DNA of 64,000 nt. Source: Candidatus Kryptonium thompsonii (lineage in GTDB: Bacteria > Bacteroidota > Ignavibacteria > Kryptoniales > Kryptoniaceae). The notes under the pieces are model-generated. The model made no database searches. It saw only the letters and a program-made list of their open reading frames with translations, and had not been told where the DNA came from. The stretch covers positions 124,001-188,000 of the forward strand of contig LDXX01000002.1 of assembly GCA_001442925.1 (NCBI GenBank), in the 5' to 3' direction. A program made the translations under genes and the position numbers. Within the stretch, counting starts at the first letter, position 1. Each line of letters starts with the position of its first letter. Positions 18,086 through 26,880 of this stretch are shown here, in pieces.

Positions 18086-18325
18086 TCAGTTATTTCTTTT
18101 GTAAATCCTTTTCAATCTCTGCGTTGATGCTGTGCCATTTGAAAATGACGCAGCCTTTATGGCAATTGTTGTTCCACATGATTTTGTTTTATGCTTAAAG
18201 AGCAGATAACCCCCGCCGTATAAACCCATATATTTTTGATATCCTATGAGCTTAAGATTTTCATCGTTTAAAAACTCGTCTCTCGTCTCCCACACGCTTT
18301 TACACATTGGGCACTTTTTGAACAT
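18086..18325 (-). CDS. Small conserved hypothetical protein with CPxC motif
   Basis: 79 residues starting MFKKCPMCKSVW. The paired cysteines Cys5 and Cys8 near the start and a HKTKSCGTT segment (about 45-53) could make a zinc-ribbon-like site from CPMC plus His/Cys. The pattern CPxC-x3-W-x2-RDEFL followed by LIGYQ and CGTT is one I associate with a widespread small family of unknown function. It is followed by a basic tail. The gene stands 63 bases downstream of the glycosyltransferase gene on the same strand. Confidence 0.65.
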   Translation of the reverse strand: MFKKCPMCKSVWETRDEFLNDENLKLIGYQKYMGLYGGGYLLFKHKTKSCGTTIAIKAASFSNGTASTQRLKRIYKRNN

Positions 18326-18388
18326 TTGTAAACGGTTAAAATTTTGTTTGCTCTTTCAAATACATTATCGGGAAATTATCTTAAAACT

Positions 18389-19528
18389 TTAACTTGGATC
18401 GATCACTTTAAGATGTCTCAATCCCTTATATTGTCTTTCTTTCCAGATTGTTTTCCCACCTAAGAAAACCATAAATGGTAGGGCAACGACATAAACTATG
18501 TAATAGAGTTCGAAGAAGGGAAGATATTTGAGAAGGTGAATTTTTTTGAACCTCTTTAAAATTTTGAAGAGAAAGGAACCATCAACAAGGAATTTCAAAA
18601 GAAGAGCAAATAAAAGTGTGGAAAGGTTTTTTACAAAGAGAGGCGAAAGAAGTAAGAGAAGATGAAAAATATATCCACCTGCCATCACAGCGATACCCAA
18701 TGGACCTGTATCAAGTCCGCCTGTTCCCCATCTTTTCTTTTGGTGATAAAGTTCTTTCCATGTTTTTACTGGTTTGCTTATAACAAGGGTTTCGATATCA
18801 ACTGGAAAGGCATAATTCCATTTTTTGTTTTGTACTATCGCTTTAAAGAGCGCAAAGTCTTCGGTGATGCTAAATTTTAAATTTTGGTATCCTCCAAATT
18901 CAGCGTACGCTTTTTTTCTGAAAGCCATGTTATTTCCGATACATGCAACTGGTTTAAAGAGTTTTCCAACTGAAGCAGCAACTCCAAGGAGAAATGCCCA
19001 ATCGAGAGATTGCATCCCGTAAAAGATTTTACCATGTTCAATTATAGTAATTCCAGATGCAACACCTGTTCTATCATCAAAGTATTTTAGCATTCCCTTA
19101 ATCCAGTTTTTAGGGACCATACAGTCGGCGTCGGTCATGAAGATGAATTCACCACTTGCTTTATCGATCGCTTGGGCGAGGGCGTTTGCTTTTCCTTTGA
19201 GATTATTTATCGATGTCTCAATGTTCAAAAGTTTAAGATTCGGGCTATCTTTTTGAAGGTTTTGAACTATCTCAGCCGTCCTATCAGTTGAGCCATCATT
19301 TGCAACAATAATTTCCAATTTATCTTTTGGATAGTCAACTTCAACGATTGACTTGACGCATCTTTCAATATTTTCCTCTTCGTTTCTGGCTGCCACAACC
19401 ACACTTACATTTGGCAAGTTTTTATCATCTACGGGATTTTTCTTCTCGTCTTTTGTAAGCGCAATTAAAAAAAGAATTATTTCGATCCCATAGTAAATCG
19501 CTGATGCGATTAGAATTAAATCAAACAT
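18389..19528 (-). CDS. Membrane-anchored family 2 glycosyltransferase
   Basis: 379 residues: one N-terminal membrane helix (about 3-24), a GT-A catalytic domain and two to three C-terminal helices. VSVVVAARNEEENIERCV opens the nucleotide-sugar fold, NDGSTDRT and the metal-binding TDADC (DxD type) follow, and QKKRWGTGG is the processive-type QxxRW motif. It probably transfers a sugar to a lipid or growing polysaccharide at the inner membrane. The acceptor is unknown. It lies 17 bases after the carboxylase gene, on the same strand, but no functional link is evident. Confidence 0.87.
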   Translation of the reverse strand: MFDLILIASAIYYGIEIILFLIALTKDEKKNPVDDKNLPNVSVVVAARNEEENIERCVKSIVEVDYPKDKLEIIVANDGSTDRTAEIVQNLQKDSPNLKLLNIETSINNLKGKANALAQAIDKASGEFIFMTDADCMVPKNWIKGMLKYFDDRTGVASGITIIEHGKIFYGMQSLDWAFLLGVAASVGKLFKPVACIGNNMAFRKKAYAEFGGYQNLKFSITEDFALFKAIVQNKKWNYAFPVDIETLVISKPVKTWKELYHQKKRWGTGGLDTGPLGIAVMAGGYIFHLLLLLSPLFVKNLSTLLFALLLKFLVDGSFLFKILKRFKKIHLLKYLPFFELYYIVYVVALPFMVFLGGKTIWKERQYKGLRHLKVIDPS

Positions 19529-19545
19529 ACCGTTACAACTTTGTT

Positions 19546-21090
19546 TTACAATGGTATATTCCCGTGCTTTTTCTTTGGATTTGTGTCAACTTTGTTTTCA
19601 AGCATTCTAAGAGCTTTAATTATCATCTGCCTTGTTTTCCTGGGTTCGATCACATCGTCGATGTAACCTCTTTCAGCAGCGATGTATGGATGTGCAAATT
19701 TATCACGATATTCTTGAACAAGTTTTTCTTCAAGTTCTTCGGGGTTTTCTGCCTTTTCAATTTCTTTTTTAAAAATTATCTCAACAGCTCCTTTTGGACC
19801 CATTACGGCAATTTCAGCTGTTGGCCATGCATAGTTTATATCGCTTCTTATATGTTTTGATCCCATAACATCATAAGCTCCACCATAAGCTTTCCTTGTA
19901 ATTATTGTAATCTTTGGCACAGTTGCTTCGCAATATGCGTAGAGAAGTTTAGCACCATGTTTTATTATCCCGCGCCATTCTTGATCCGTTCCAGGCATGA
20001 ATCCTGGCACATCAACGAAGGTTATAATTGGGATATTGAAAGCGTCGCAAAATCGCACAAATCGAGCTGCTTTAACAGATGCGTCGATGTCGAGAACGCC
20101 AGCGAGAACGGAAGGTTGATTTGCCACTATCCCAACGGGATAGCCATCGAATCTTGCAAACCCGCAAATTATGTTCTGTGCAAAGTGTTCGTGAACTTCA
20201 AGAAATTCACCATTATCGACAACAGATAAAATTATTTCTTTCATATCGTATGGTTTATTCGGGTTGTCTGGAATTATTGAGTCAAGTTTTGGGTCTTCTC
20301 GGTTTGGGTCATCACCTGTTTCAATTCGCGGTGGATCTTCCATATTGTTTGAAGGAAGATAGCTTAAAAGTTTTCTTATGTGCAGTAGGCATTCAACATC
20401 GTTTTCGCATATAAAATGCGCAACACCACTTTTCGTTGCATGAACTGTTGCCCCACCGAGTTCTTCAAAGGTTACATCTTCATGCGTAACTGTTTTAACA
20501 ACATTTGGGCCCGTGACAAACATATAACTTGTATTTTTGACCATGAAAATAAAGTCAGTTATAGCTGGCGAGTAAACTGCGCCACCAGCACATGGTCCCA
20601 TAATTGCTGAAATTTGGGGAATAACCCCAGATGCGAGTGTGTTCCGCAAAAAAATTTCGGCATATCCACCCAAGCTTGCAACGCCCTCTTGAATCCTTGC
20701 ACCTCCTGAGTCATTTAAACCAATAACTGGAGCGCCAACTTTCATAGCAAGGTCCATAATTTTACAAATTTTTTCAGCGTGCGCCTCCGAAAGCGAACCA
20801 CCGAAAACTGTGAAATCCTGGCTGAAAACAAAAACAAGGCGACCATCAATTGTTCCATATCCTGTAACGACTCCATCTCCAAGTGGACGTTGTTTATCCA
20901 TTCCAAAATCGTAGGTTCTGTGTCTAACGAACATGTCTATTTCTTGAAAGCTTCCCTCATCAAGCAATATATCAATTCTCTCTCTGGCTGTTAACTTCCC
21001 CTTTTTATGCTGTTCTTCAATCCTTTTGGGACCTCCACCAAGCTTTGCTTCTTCACGAAGTTTAATTAAATAATCGATTGTGTTTTTCAT
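19546..21090 (-). CDS. Acyl-CoA carboxylase beta (carboxyltransferase) subunit, propionyl-CoA type
   Basis: 514 residues, normal length. N-terminal [11 protein letters not shown] and [17 protein letters not shown], then [25 protein letters not shown] and [12 protein letters not shown] (acyl-CoA and carboxybiotin oxyanion loops), then the second crotonase-like half with [14 protein letters not shown] and [13 protein letters not shown]. These fit PccB/MmdA-type carboxyltransferases. It transfers CO2 between biotin and propionyl-CoA (methylmalonyl-CoA formation or decarboxylation). No biotin carboxylase or carrier gene is in the window, so carboxylase and decarboxylase roles cannot be told apart. 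Confidence 0.9.
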   Translation of the reverse strand: MKNTIDYLIKLREEAKLGGGPKRIEEQHKKGKLTARERIDILLDEGSFQEIDMFVRHRTYDFGMDKQRPLGDGVVTGYGTIDGRLVFVFSQDFTVFGGSLSEAHAEKICKIMDLAMKVGAPVIGLNDSGGARIQEGVASLGGYAEIFLRNTLASGVIPQISAIMGPCAGGAVYSPAITDFIFMVKNTSYMFVTGPNVVKTVTHEDVTFEELGGATVHATKSGVAHFICENDVECLLHIRKLLSYLPSNNMEDPPRIETGDDPNREDPKLDSIIPDNPNKPYDMKEIILSVVDNGEFLEVHEHFAQNIICGFARFDGYPVGIVANQPSVLAGVLDIDASVKAARFVRFCDAFNIPIITFVDVPGFMPGTDQEWRGIIKHGAKLLYAYCEATVPKITIITRKAYGGAYDVMGSKHIRSDINYAWPTAEIAVMGPKGAVEIIFKKEIEKAENPEELEEKLVQEYRDKFAHPYIAAERGYIDDVIEPRKTRQMIIKALRMLENKVDTNPKKKHGNIPL

Positions 21091-21230
21091 GATGGCGCAA
21101 AAACTTTGATTTTATGGTTTTTCTAAATTTATAAAAAATGAGCGTTTAAAAAAATTCGGCTTTAAAACCTATGCCAAAATTAAGATTTGAGATTTAAAAT
21201 TTGGTTAAGGGAATCTTAAAAAACATTAAA

Positions 21231-21258
21231 TTGACATCCTGCCTTTGGATAGTTTAGT
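21231..21258 (+). promoter_or_regulatory. Candidate promoter of the MerR-family gene
   Basis: A perfect -35 hexamer TTGACA (21231-21236), 16 bases and TTTAGT (21253-21258) precede the MerR ATG at 21310 by about 50 bases. The -10 is weak. The 219-base gap between the carboxylase and this gene holds nothing else I can name apart from A/T-rich sequence. Confidence 0.35.
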
Positions 21259-21309
21259 TGAATTTTACGAAAGAAATGATTAAAATTTAAAAAAATAAGA
21301 GTCTTAAAA

Positions 21310-21687
21310 ATGCCCGAGTTTAAGATAAAGCGACTTTATTATTCGATCGGGGAAGTAAGTAAATTAACAGGGATTGAACCATATGTCTTGAGGTATTGGG
21401 AAAAGGAATTCGAGCAATTAAAGCCAGCAAAAAATAAAGCTGGGAATCGAACTTACACAAACCGTGATATAAAAATTATTTTAACGATCAAACGGTTGCT
21501 TTATGAACAAGGCTATACTATTGCGGGGGCAAAACGAGTTTTGGAAAACTACGACTTTGACAAAGATCCAACCGAGCTTGTCATCGAGGGGGAGAAAATT
21601 AAAGCTTCGAAGATTATAGACCCAGAACTTCGTCAGGATTTGATCGAAATTAAAAAGATACTTGAATCTATTCTGAGCAAACTTTAA
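21310..21687 (+). CDS. MerR-family transcriptional regulator
   Basis: 125 residues. The N-terminal winged helix-turn-helix is standard: YSIGEVSKLTGIEPYVLRYW, then NRTYTNRDI and a dimerisation helix (TIKRLLYEQGYTIAGAKRVL). The C-terminal effector part is only about 40 residues and has no cysteines, so it is not a mercury- or copper-type sensor. Small MerR proteins of this shape are frequent single genes in Bacteroidota/Chlorobi. Its stop codon overlaps that of the convergent outer-membrane protein gene (21684-21687). Confidence 0.85.
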   Translation: MPEFKIKRLYYSIGEVSKLTGIEPYVLRYWEKEFEQLKPAKNKAGNRTYTNRDIKIILTIKRLLYEQGYTIAGAKRVLENYDFDKDPTELVIEGEKIKASKIIDPELRQDLIEIKKILESILSKL

Positions 21688-23465
21688 AATGGATTTGATA
21701 ATCTAACGACGATGACGGGGGGCATTTTCTTGTCCGTTCTCCATGCAAAATAAATTCTTGTCTTCATACTCTCCGTTCCAAAGCCAAATCCAAAGTCGGA
21801 TTTTATTTCGTTTATATTCTTAATTTTAAATCCAGCAGTAATTTTATCTTCAATTGTGTTTATATATCCCGCATCAAAGAAAATAAAGAAATTAACAAGG
21901 TCAAATATTTCAATTGGATTTTTCAGTATATATTCAAAGTTTGCAAGCATCATTTTATTTCCTTCGAATGACTTATAAGGAAAAGCATAGAGCGTTCCAA
22001 AGCCACCGATTTCAAATGATTTTTGCTTGGGTAAAATTTTATCCGAACTGGCAATTTTGAACCTTAAGCCAAAGTTATCATATTTAGATAAGTTCATTCG
22101 TACTTTAAACTCTGCTGTAAAGATTTTATAGTTAAAATTTTGAAGTTCTTTTTCAAAGCTGAAGAATACCCCAATGCCGGATTTTCTGAAGCTCTCGATC
22201 AGTTTAAAGCTTCCAGTTTCATAGGTTAAAGAAAGGGACTTTAAATTTCCCTCATACACGGGGGGATTTTCGCGGAACGGTCGTTTCTTATTCCATCCGA
22301 AGTATTTAATATATTTCGTCGTTTCGCTTGCATAGTTAGCATTTGAATAATTTAACTTAATGTTTTGTATGCCGAGGGGAAATTTACTTCCTATGTAGAT
22401 ATCAAAGTAAATGTCAAAACCTTCATGTTTGAAGTAATCTCTGTAGTCATAGTTCCAAACAAGTGCTGAAATTGTATTCGCGTTCGGTGATATTAACCAT
22501 TCGTCTTTAGTCCCTATGGTTGAAAAGAATTTCCCGCCGAGAATTAGAAGAAATCCACTCGAAATAGGATCTCCAGAATTTATTAATGCTCTATCAATTC
22601 CAGCTGAAAAAATCCACCTATGTGATTTCGTTGCATATCCACCATAACCGTAAACTGAGATCGGCTTATAGATTATGTTTGCAAATCTTCTTGGGAATAT
22701 CAAACCAACTTTGAACCCGCTGACTCTTTCAAATTCAAAATAAAAATTATCGAACCCAGGTTGTTCTTCGTAAAATTGTTTATATCTAATTTCTATCCTG
22801 TGCTTTTTTCTGCTGTAAGAAGTTGCTTTATCAATTTCTGCCATTGAGTGGAAATTTCTATATATCTGCCCAGTGAATTTAGCACCTTCGCTTATTATAA
22901 CTTCTCCATTGGTCGTATATATATCACCATTGACCTCAGCCCCGCTTTTGATTATGACATCACCGTTTTCGACAAGTATGTTCCCATTTATGCGACCATA
23001 GATGACTAAATTGCCGTCTTGAACGAAGATGTCACCTTCGATAAAATCGTTCTCCCTGATTTCCGTGTCCCCTTTAAATATAAAAGTTGGTGAAACGGGC
23101 ATCCTTGGTTTTGTTTTCTCTTTTAAAGCACCGAGCAACTCTTGGGTTGTTTTTTGAATTTCGATGGTTTCTTTATGGATTTTTTCCATCTCTTCTTGAA
23201 ACTTTTCAGGGTCCATATATTCTTTTTGTTTTCTCAGGATTTCAAGTTGTTTCCTTATTTTCTCAAGTTGTTTTTGCATTTCTTTTTGTCGCAGGATTTG
23301 GTCTTCGGGGATGATTTCTTCGGATGAGTAATAGTTTTCAATCTTTTTAAGGATTTCATCGATTAAATCCTCAATTTTCCATTTCTCAGTTTCCTGGGCG
23401 AGGACGCCTTGAACAAGCAAGGAAAACGACAAAATAATGAAGAAAACCTTTTTCATATTTTTCAC
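21684..23465 (-). CDS. Secreted protein with coiled coil, bactofilin-like repeat stack and Omp85-like beta-barrel
   Basis: 593 residues. A signal peptide (about 1-24) is followed by a charged coiled coil (about 60-118). Next comes a short beta-helix-like stretch (about 128-205) with evenly spaced turns (EGDIFVQDGNLVIYG, NGNILVENGDVIIKSG, NGDIYTTNGEVIISEG), the pattern of polymer-forming bactofilins. The rest, about 215-593, is a run of alternating amphipathic strands ending in SNPF, as expected of an outer-membrane barrel. A segment near residue 500 (GGFGTLYAFPYKSFEGN, then FEYIL and FFIFFDAGYI) resembles the last strands of Omp85/BamA proteins, although the usual RGF/RGY arginine is replaced. 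No POTRA domains are evident. Function unknown. Confidence 0.6.
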   Translation of the reverse strand: MKNMKKVFFIILSFSLLVQGVLAQETEKWKIEDLIDEILKKIENYYSSEEIIPEDQILRQKEMQKQLEKIRKQLEILRKQKEYMDPEKFQEEMEKIHKETIEIQKTTQELLGALKEKTKPRMPVSPTFIFKGDTEIRENDFIEGDIFVQDGNLVIYGRINGNILVENGDVIIKSGAEVNGDIYTTNGEVIISEGAKFTGQIYRNFHSMAEIDKATSYSRKKHRIEIRYKQFYEEQPGFDNFYFEFERVSGFKVGLIFPRRFANIIYKPISVYGYGGYATKSHRWIFSAGIDRALINSGDPISSGFLLILGGKFFSTIGTKDEWLISPNANTISALVWNYDYRDYFKHEGFDIYFDIYIGSKFPLGIQNIKLNYSNANYASETTKYIKYFGWNKKRPFRENPPVYEGNLKSLSLTYETGSFKLIESFRKSGIGVFFSFEKELQNFNYKIFTAEFKVRMNLSKYDNFGLRFKIASSDKILPKQKSFEIGGFGTLYAFPYKSFEGNKMMLANFEYILKNPIEIFDLVNFFIFFDAGYINTIEDKITAGFKIKNINEIKSDFGFGFGTESMKTRIYFAWRTDKKMPPVIVVRLSNPF

Positions 23466-23575
23466 TTCCTTATCTTTGTTTTCTATGGGAAATATACGAA
23501 AACATGGGATAAAAAGTTACTTGCCCTTGATTTCGAAGAGAGTTATTTTTAAGTTTATGCAAAAAGCTTGGGCTG

Positions 23576-23800
23576 ATGCGTATCTTTGTAAAGGTTAAAC
23601 CAAATGCGAAAGTTGAAAAGGTTGAGAAGATTGATGAAGTTCATTTTGTTGTTTCTGTGAAAGCGCCACCGGTTGAGGGCAAAGCAAACGAGGCGCTGAT
23701 TAAGTTACTTTCGGACTACTTCAACATTCCAAAGGGGAATATAAAGATAGTTTCGGGTTTATCCTCGAAAAGTAAAATTGTTGAAATTCTCAAAACTTAA
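23576..23800 (+). CDS. DUF167 (YggU) family protein
   Basis: 74 residues. RIFVKVKPNAKVEKV, VSVKAPPVEGKANEALIKLL and IVSGLSSKSKIVEI are the standard motifs of the small DUF167 alpha/beta fold. Length is slightly short for the family but complete. The biochemical role of the family is not established. It is divergent from the composite outer-membrane gene and lies 135 bases before the second Rrf2 gene. Confidence 0.88.
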   Translation: MRIFVKVKPNAKVEKVEKIDEVHFVVSVKAPPVEGKANEALIKLLSDYFNIPKGNIKIVSGLSSKSKIVEILKT

Positions 23801-23857
23801 GGACAAGTGGGGATAAATTAGTGGCATAGAATTTGTAGGACTTTTACGAAAAAATTA

Positions 23858-23904
23858 TGGACAAAATTATCCTTTTCTTGATTTTTGATTTTGCCTGTTA
23901 TAAA
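23858..23904 (+). promoter_or_regulatory. Candidate promoter and upstream imperfect palindrome of the rrf2-nos operon
   Basis: TTGATT (23878-23883), 15 bases and TATAAA (23899-23904) form a possible promoter about 30 bases before the TTG start of the regulator. Just upstream at 23859-23872 is an imperfect inverted repeat (GGACAAAATTATCC). It resembles the palindrome at 2002-2020 before the cox operon, with one base less between the arms. Confidence 0.35.
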
Positions 23905-23935
23905 TTGATTCCAGACAACAAATTCCGATTTAGAT

Positions 23936-24415
23936 TTGCTTAGCAGAACCTGTAAATATGCAATTCAAGCAATGATTTTCATCGCTTCACTTAACACAGA
24001 AGAACCTGTTCTTGCGAAGCAAATTGCGGGGGCTTTATCAATCCCGAGGGAATTCTTAAATAAAGTTATGCAACGGCTTGTCAAAGCAGGATTTTTAGTT
24101 TCGGTCAAAGGTCCCGGTGGTGGATTTTTGCTTGCAAAGGATCCTAAAGATATTACCGTTTTTGACATCGTTAAGGCAATAGATGGGGTCGAATGGTTTG
24201 ATTCATGTCTTTTAAGGGTTGGTCGATGTGATGAGGCGAATCCATGTGTTGTGCACGAGTTTTGGGTTAAAATAAGAAACCAAGTAAGAGCTATTCTTGA
24301 TCATGAAAGTTTAGCAGATCTTGTCAAGGAGTTAAGGAATGGCAAGAGGGTTTTACAATTCGCCGAAGATTTTATTTTGTTGAAAAAAATTAAAACTCAA
24401 ATGGGTATTAATTGA
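23936..24415 (+). CDS. Rrf2-family transcriptional regulator heading the nos cluster
   Basis: 159 residues from a TTG start at 23936. The first ATG in frame would remove the N-terminal SRTCKYAIQA helix that the family needs, so TTG is the likely initiator. The winged helix (AKQIAGALSIPREFLNKVMQ, then GPGGGFLLAK) is clear. Cys91, Cys98 and Cys104 give C-x6-C-x5-C, the cluster-binding pattern of NsrR/IscR-type sensors. Its stop directly abuts the next ATG, so it is cotranscribed with the flavoprotein, bc genes and nosZ. NO or redox control of N2O respiration would fit family knowledge; not shown here. Confidence 0.86.
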   Translation: MLSRTCKYAIQAMIFIASLNTEEPVLAKQIAGALSIPREFLNKVMQRLVKAGFLVSVKGPGGGFLLAKDPKDITVFDIVKAIDGVEWFDSCLLRVGRCDEANPCVVHEFWVKIRNQVRAILDHESLADLVKELRNGKRVLQFAEDFILLKKIKTQMGIN

Positions 24416-26338
24416 ATGGGTTACAAGGTTTTCTTGCCCGATTTATTGCATTGGCAGAAGCAAGTTAAGTGTCAGGCGGCATGTCCAATTCATACAGACG
24501 CTGGCAGATATGTTCAACTGATCGCCGAGGGGAAATATAAAGAAGCATATTTTGTTGCTCGATCACCCAATCCATTTGCATCTGTATGCGGGAGAGTGTG
24601 CGCAGCTCCTTGTGAAGATTTTTGCAGGCGCGGAAGCATTGATAAACCCGTAACGATAAGGGCGTTAAAGAGATTTTTAACTGAAAAATACGGAGTTGAA
24701 TCGCTTTATCCGAATACACAGGACGAAATTTTTGAGAGTGATTTTGATGCGCAAGACAATAAACTGTTTTGGCATCTGCCAACGCTTACAAAGGTCAGAA
24801 AGGTAGATGTAAGAGATAAAAAAGTAGCAATAATTGGAGCGGGACCTGCGGGGCTTTCTTGTGCGCATGATCTTGCAGTGATTGGTTATCAAGTTACAAT
24901 TTTTGAGGCTTCAAATGTGCTTGGCGGAATGATGAGGCATGGGATACCTGAGTTTAGGTTGTCGAGGGGTATAATAGAAAAGGAAATTAACAAAATTTTG
25001 GGGCTCGGTGTTGAGATAAGAACACTCACGCCCTTAACGAAAAATTTTGGAATTAAAGAATTAAAAGAGGAATTTGATGCGATATTTATCGCTGTTGGGA
25101 CGCAAGAAGGAAGGGAAATGAATGTTGAAGGAGCAAATCTTGATGGCATTATAAAAGCGATTGATTTTTTGGTAAATGTTAATAACGGTTATAGAGTTGA
25201 GCTTGGGGAAAAAGTTGTCGTAATTGGAGGTGGGTTTGTTGCGTTTGACGCTGCGAGGACTGCTTTGAGAATGGCAGTTGAGATGGAAGAGAAGGAAAAA
25301 TTGGGGAATGGCTCAACATATACCATCGTTATGGATGCTGCAAGGACCGCGCGAAGGGCTGGGGTTTTGGAAATTCACATCGCAAGTTTGGAGTCGTTCG
25401 AGGAGATGCCAGTGTTAAGAACTGCTCAGGGGAAAGAGGAATTTGAAGAGGCTGTTAAAGAGGGGATCATCTTTCATCCGCAAAGAGGGGTTAAAAGATT
25501 TATTGGCGAGAATGGAAAGGTTAAAGGGATTGAATTTATTGGGGTTAAAAGAACTTATGATGAAGATGGCAGATTCAATCCGATCTTCGATGAGAGTATA
25601 AGTGAATATATGGAAGCTGATACGGTCATACTTGCGATAGGGCAAAGACCGAATTTGAACTTTATAAAGCCAGAGGATGGGATTGAACTTACCGCAGCTG
25701 GGACGATAAAGGTAGATCGTGAGACACTTGCGACGAGTGTTCCTGGTGTTTTCGCTGGAGGTGATGTCGCATTTGGACCGAGGAATTTAATTGACGCAAT
25801 TGCAAATGGGAAACAAGCTGCGATATCAATTGATAATTATTTAAGGGGATTAAAAACGAAGAAAGTTTTCAATCTTTCGATTGAAAAGATTAGAAAGCAG
25901 GATTACTCAACATATGTTGGTTATGAGATAACACCGAGGAAAGCACCCGATGTTATTCCAATCGATAGAAGAACTGGGGTGGCTGAAGTTGAAATGAATT
26001 ACACCGAAGAACGGGCAGTTGAGCAAGCGAAAAGATGTTTGCTGTGTCATATCCAAACAATTTATGATGCTGAGAAATGCGTTTTGTGCGGTGCTTGTGT
26101 TGATGTTTGCCCTGAATATTGTTTGAAGCTTGTTCCAATTGAGGAGATTGAACTTGAAGACGAGGTGAAGGAAAAACTTTTACAGCATTATCAATTTACT
26201 GACGATGTTCCATTATCCGCTATGATCAAGGACGATGAGAAATGCATAAGGTGTGGTTTGTGTGCCATCATTTGTCCGACCGATGCAATGACGATGGAAA
26301 GGATGTATTATGTTGAGCAAGAAATAGTTGAGGATTAA
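24416..26338 (+). CDS. GltD-like FAD/NAD(P) oxidoreductase with N- and C-terminal iron-sulfur motifs
   Basis: 640 residues. The N-terminal domain has Cys19, 23, 58, 62, 66 and 70 (ACPIHTD and SVCGRVCAAPCEDFC), the Fe-S helical domain of the glutamate synthase small subunit family. An FAD Rossmann motif (IIGAGPAGLSCAHD, about 138-151) and GGMMRHGIPEFRL follow, then an NAD(P)-binding motif (VVVIGGGFVAFDAAR) and an AGGDVAFGP flavin segment. The C-terminus adds two [4Fe-4S] motifs (CVLCGACVDVCPEYC and CIRCGLCAIICPTDA), absent from GltD itself. No glutamate synthase large subunit is nearby; instead a bc complex and nosZ follow. It may feed electrons from NAD(P)H or ferredoxin into the quinone pool; this is inference. 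Confidence 0.85.
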   Translation: MGYKVFLPDLLHWQKQVKCQAACPIHTDAGRYVQLIAEGKYKEAYFVARSPNPFASVCGRVCAAPCEDFCRRGSIDKPVTIRALKRFLTEKYGVESLYPNTQDEIFESDFDAQDNKLFWHLPTLTKVRKVDVRDKKVAIIGAGPAGLSCAHDLAVIGYQVTIFEASNVLGGMMRHGIPEFRLSRGIIEKEINKILGLGVEIRTLTPLTKNFGIKELKEEFDAIFIAVGTQEGREMNVEGANLDGIIKAIDFLVNVNNGYRVELGEKVVVIGGGFVAFDAARTALRMAVEMEEKEKLGNGSTYTIVMDAARTARRAGVLEIHIASLESFEEMPVLRTAQGKEEFEEAVKEGIIFHPQRGVKRFIGENGKVKGIEFIGVKRTYDEDGRFNPIFDESISEYMEADTVILAIGQRPNLNFIKPEDGIELTAAGTIKVDRETLATSVPGVFAGGDVAFGPRNLIDAIANGKQAAISIDNYLRGLKTKKVFNLSIEKIRKQDYSTYVGYEITPRKAPDVIPIDRRTGVAEVEMNYTEERAVEQAKRCLLCHIQTIYDAEKCVLCGACVDVCPEYCLKLVPIEEIELEDEVKEKLLQHYQFTDDVPLSAMIKDDEKCIRCGLCAIICPTDAMTMERMYYVEQEIVED

Positions 26339-26364
26339 AAAATAAAAAATTTGTTGGAGGGAGC

Positions 26365-26862
26365 ATGAAACTTGACAGGAGAGAATTCTTGAAAAATTTA
26401 GGGATCGGTTCTCTACTTTTGGCTCTTGCAGGGCAGATTTATACATGGGTGAGGTCATTGTTTCCAAATGTAAGTTATGAGGGGACAAGGCGGGTTAAAC
26501 TTGACGAACCTGATAAAATTCCTGATGGTGTAACTTTTATCGATGATATCAAGACATACATATTTCGTGAGGGTAAAACATTTTATGCGATCTCAGCAGT
26601 CTGCACACACCTTGGCTGTACGGTTAAGTATGTTGGTCTTTCAAAGCCAAAAGTTGTGAAAATAGGGGGAAAAGAGGTTGAGGTAAAATGGGAATTTCAT
26701 TGCCCATGCCATGGATCGAAGTTTTATGGCGATGGGACTAATTATGCTGGACCTGCGCCAAGGCCACTTGATTGGGTTAAGGTTGAGGTTTCCCCTGAAG
26801 ATGGTAAACTTGTCGTCGATTTGGGTAAAAAAGTATCACAAAACTATAAGTTAACAGTGTAA
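26365..26862 (+). CDS. Rieske iron-sulfur protein of the second (nos-linked) bc complex
   Basis: 165 residues. Tat motif LDRREFLK (Arg5-Arg6) and a membrane helix (about 11-31) start the protein. Cluster ligands are Cys80/His82 and Cys113/His116 with Cys85-Cys115 as the disulfide pair (CTHLGC, CPCHGSKF). A 27-residue insert between the two ligand loops (about 86-112) is longer than in the Rieske protein at 13092 and carries a KIGGKEVEVKWEFH strand. A GGAGG site precedes ATG 26365. It belongs to a separate complex, since its own cytochrome b and c genes follow at once. Confidence 0.94.
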   Translation: MKLDRREFLKNLGIGSLLLALAGQIYTWVRSLFPNVSYEGTRRVKLDEPDKIPDGVTFIDDIKTYIFREGKTFYAISAVCTHLGCTVKYVGLSKPKVVKIGGKEVEVKWEFHCPCHGSKFYGDGTNYAGPAPRPLDWVKVEVSPEDGKLVVDLGKKVSQNYKLTV

Positions 26863-26880
26863 AATAAAACTGGGTATTTT

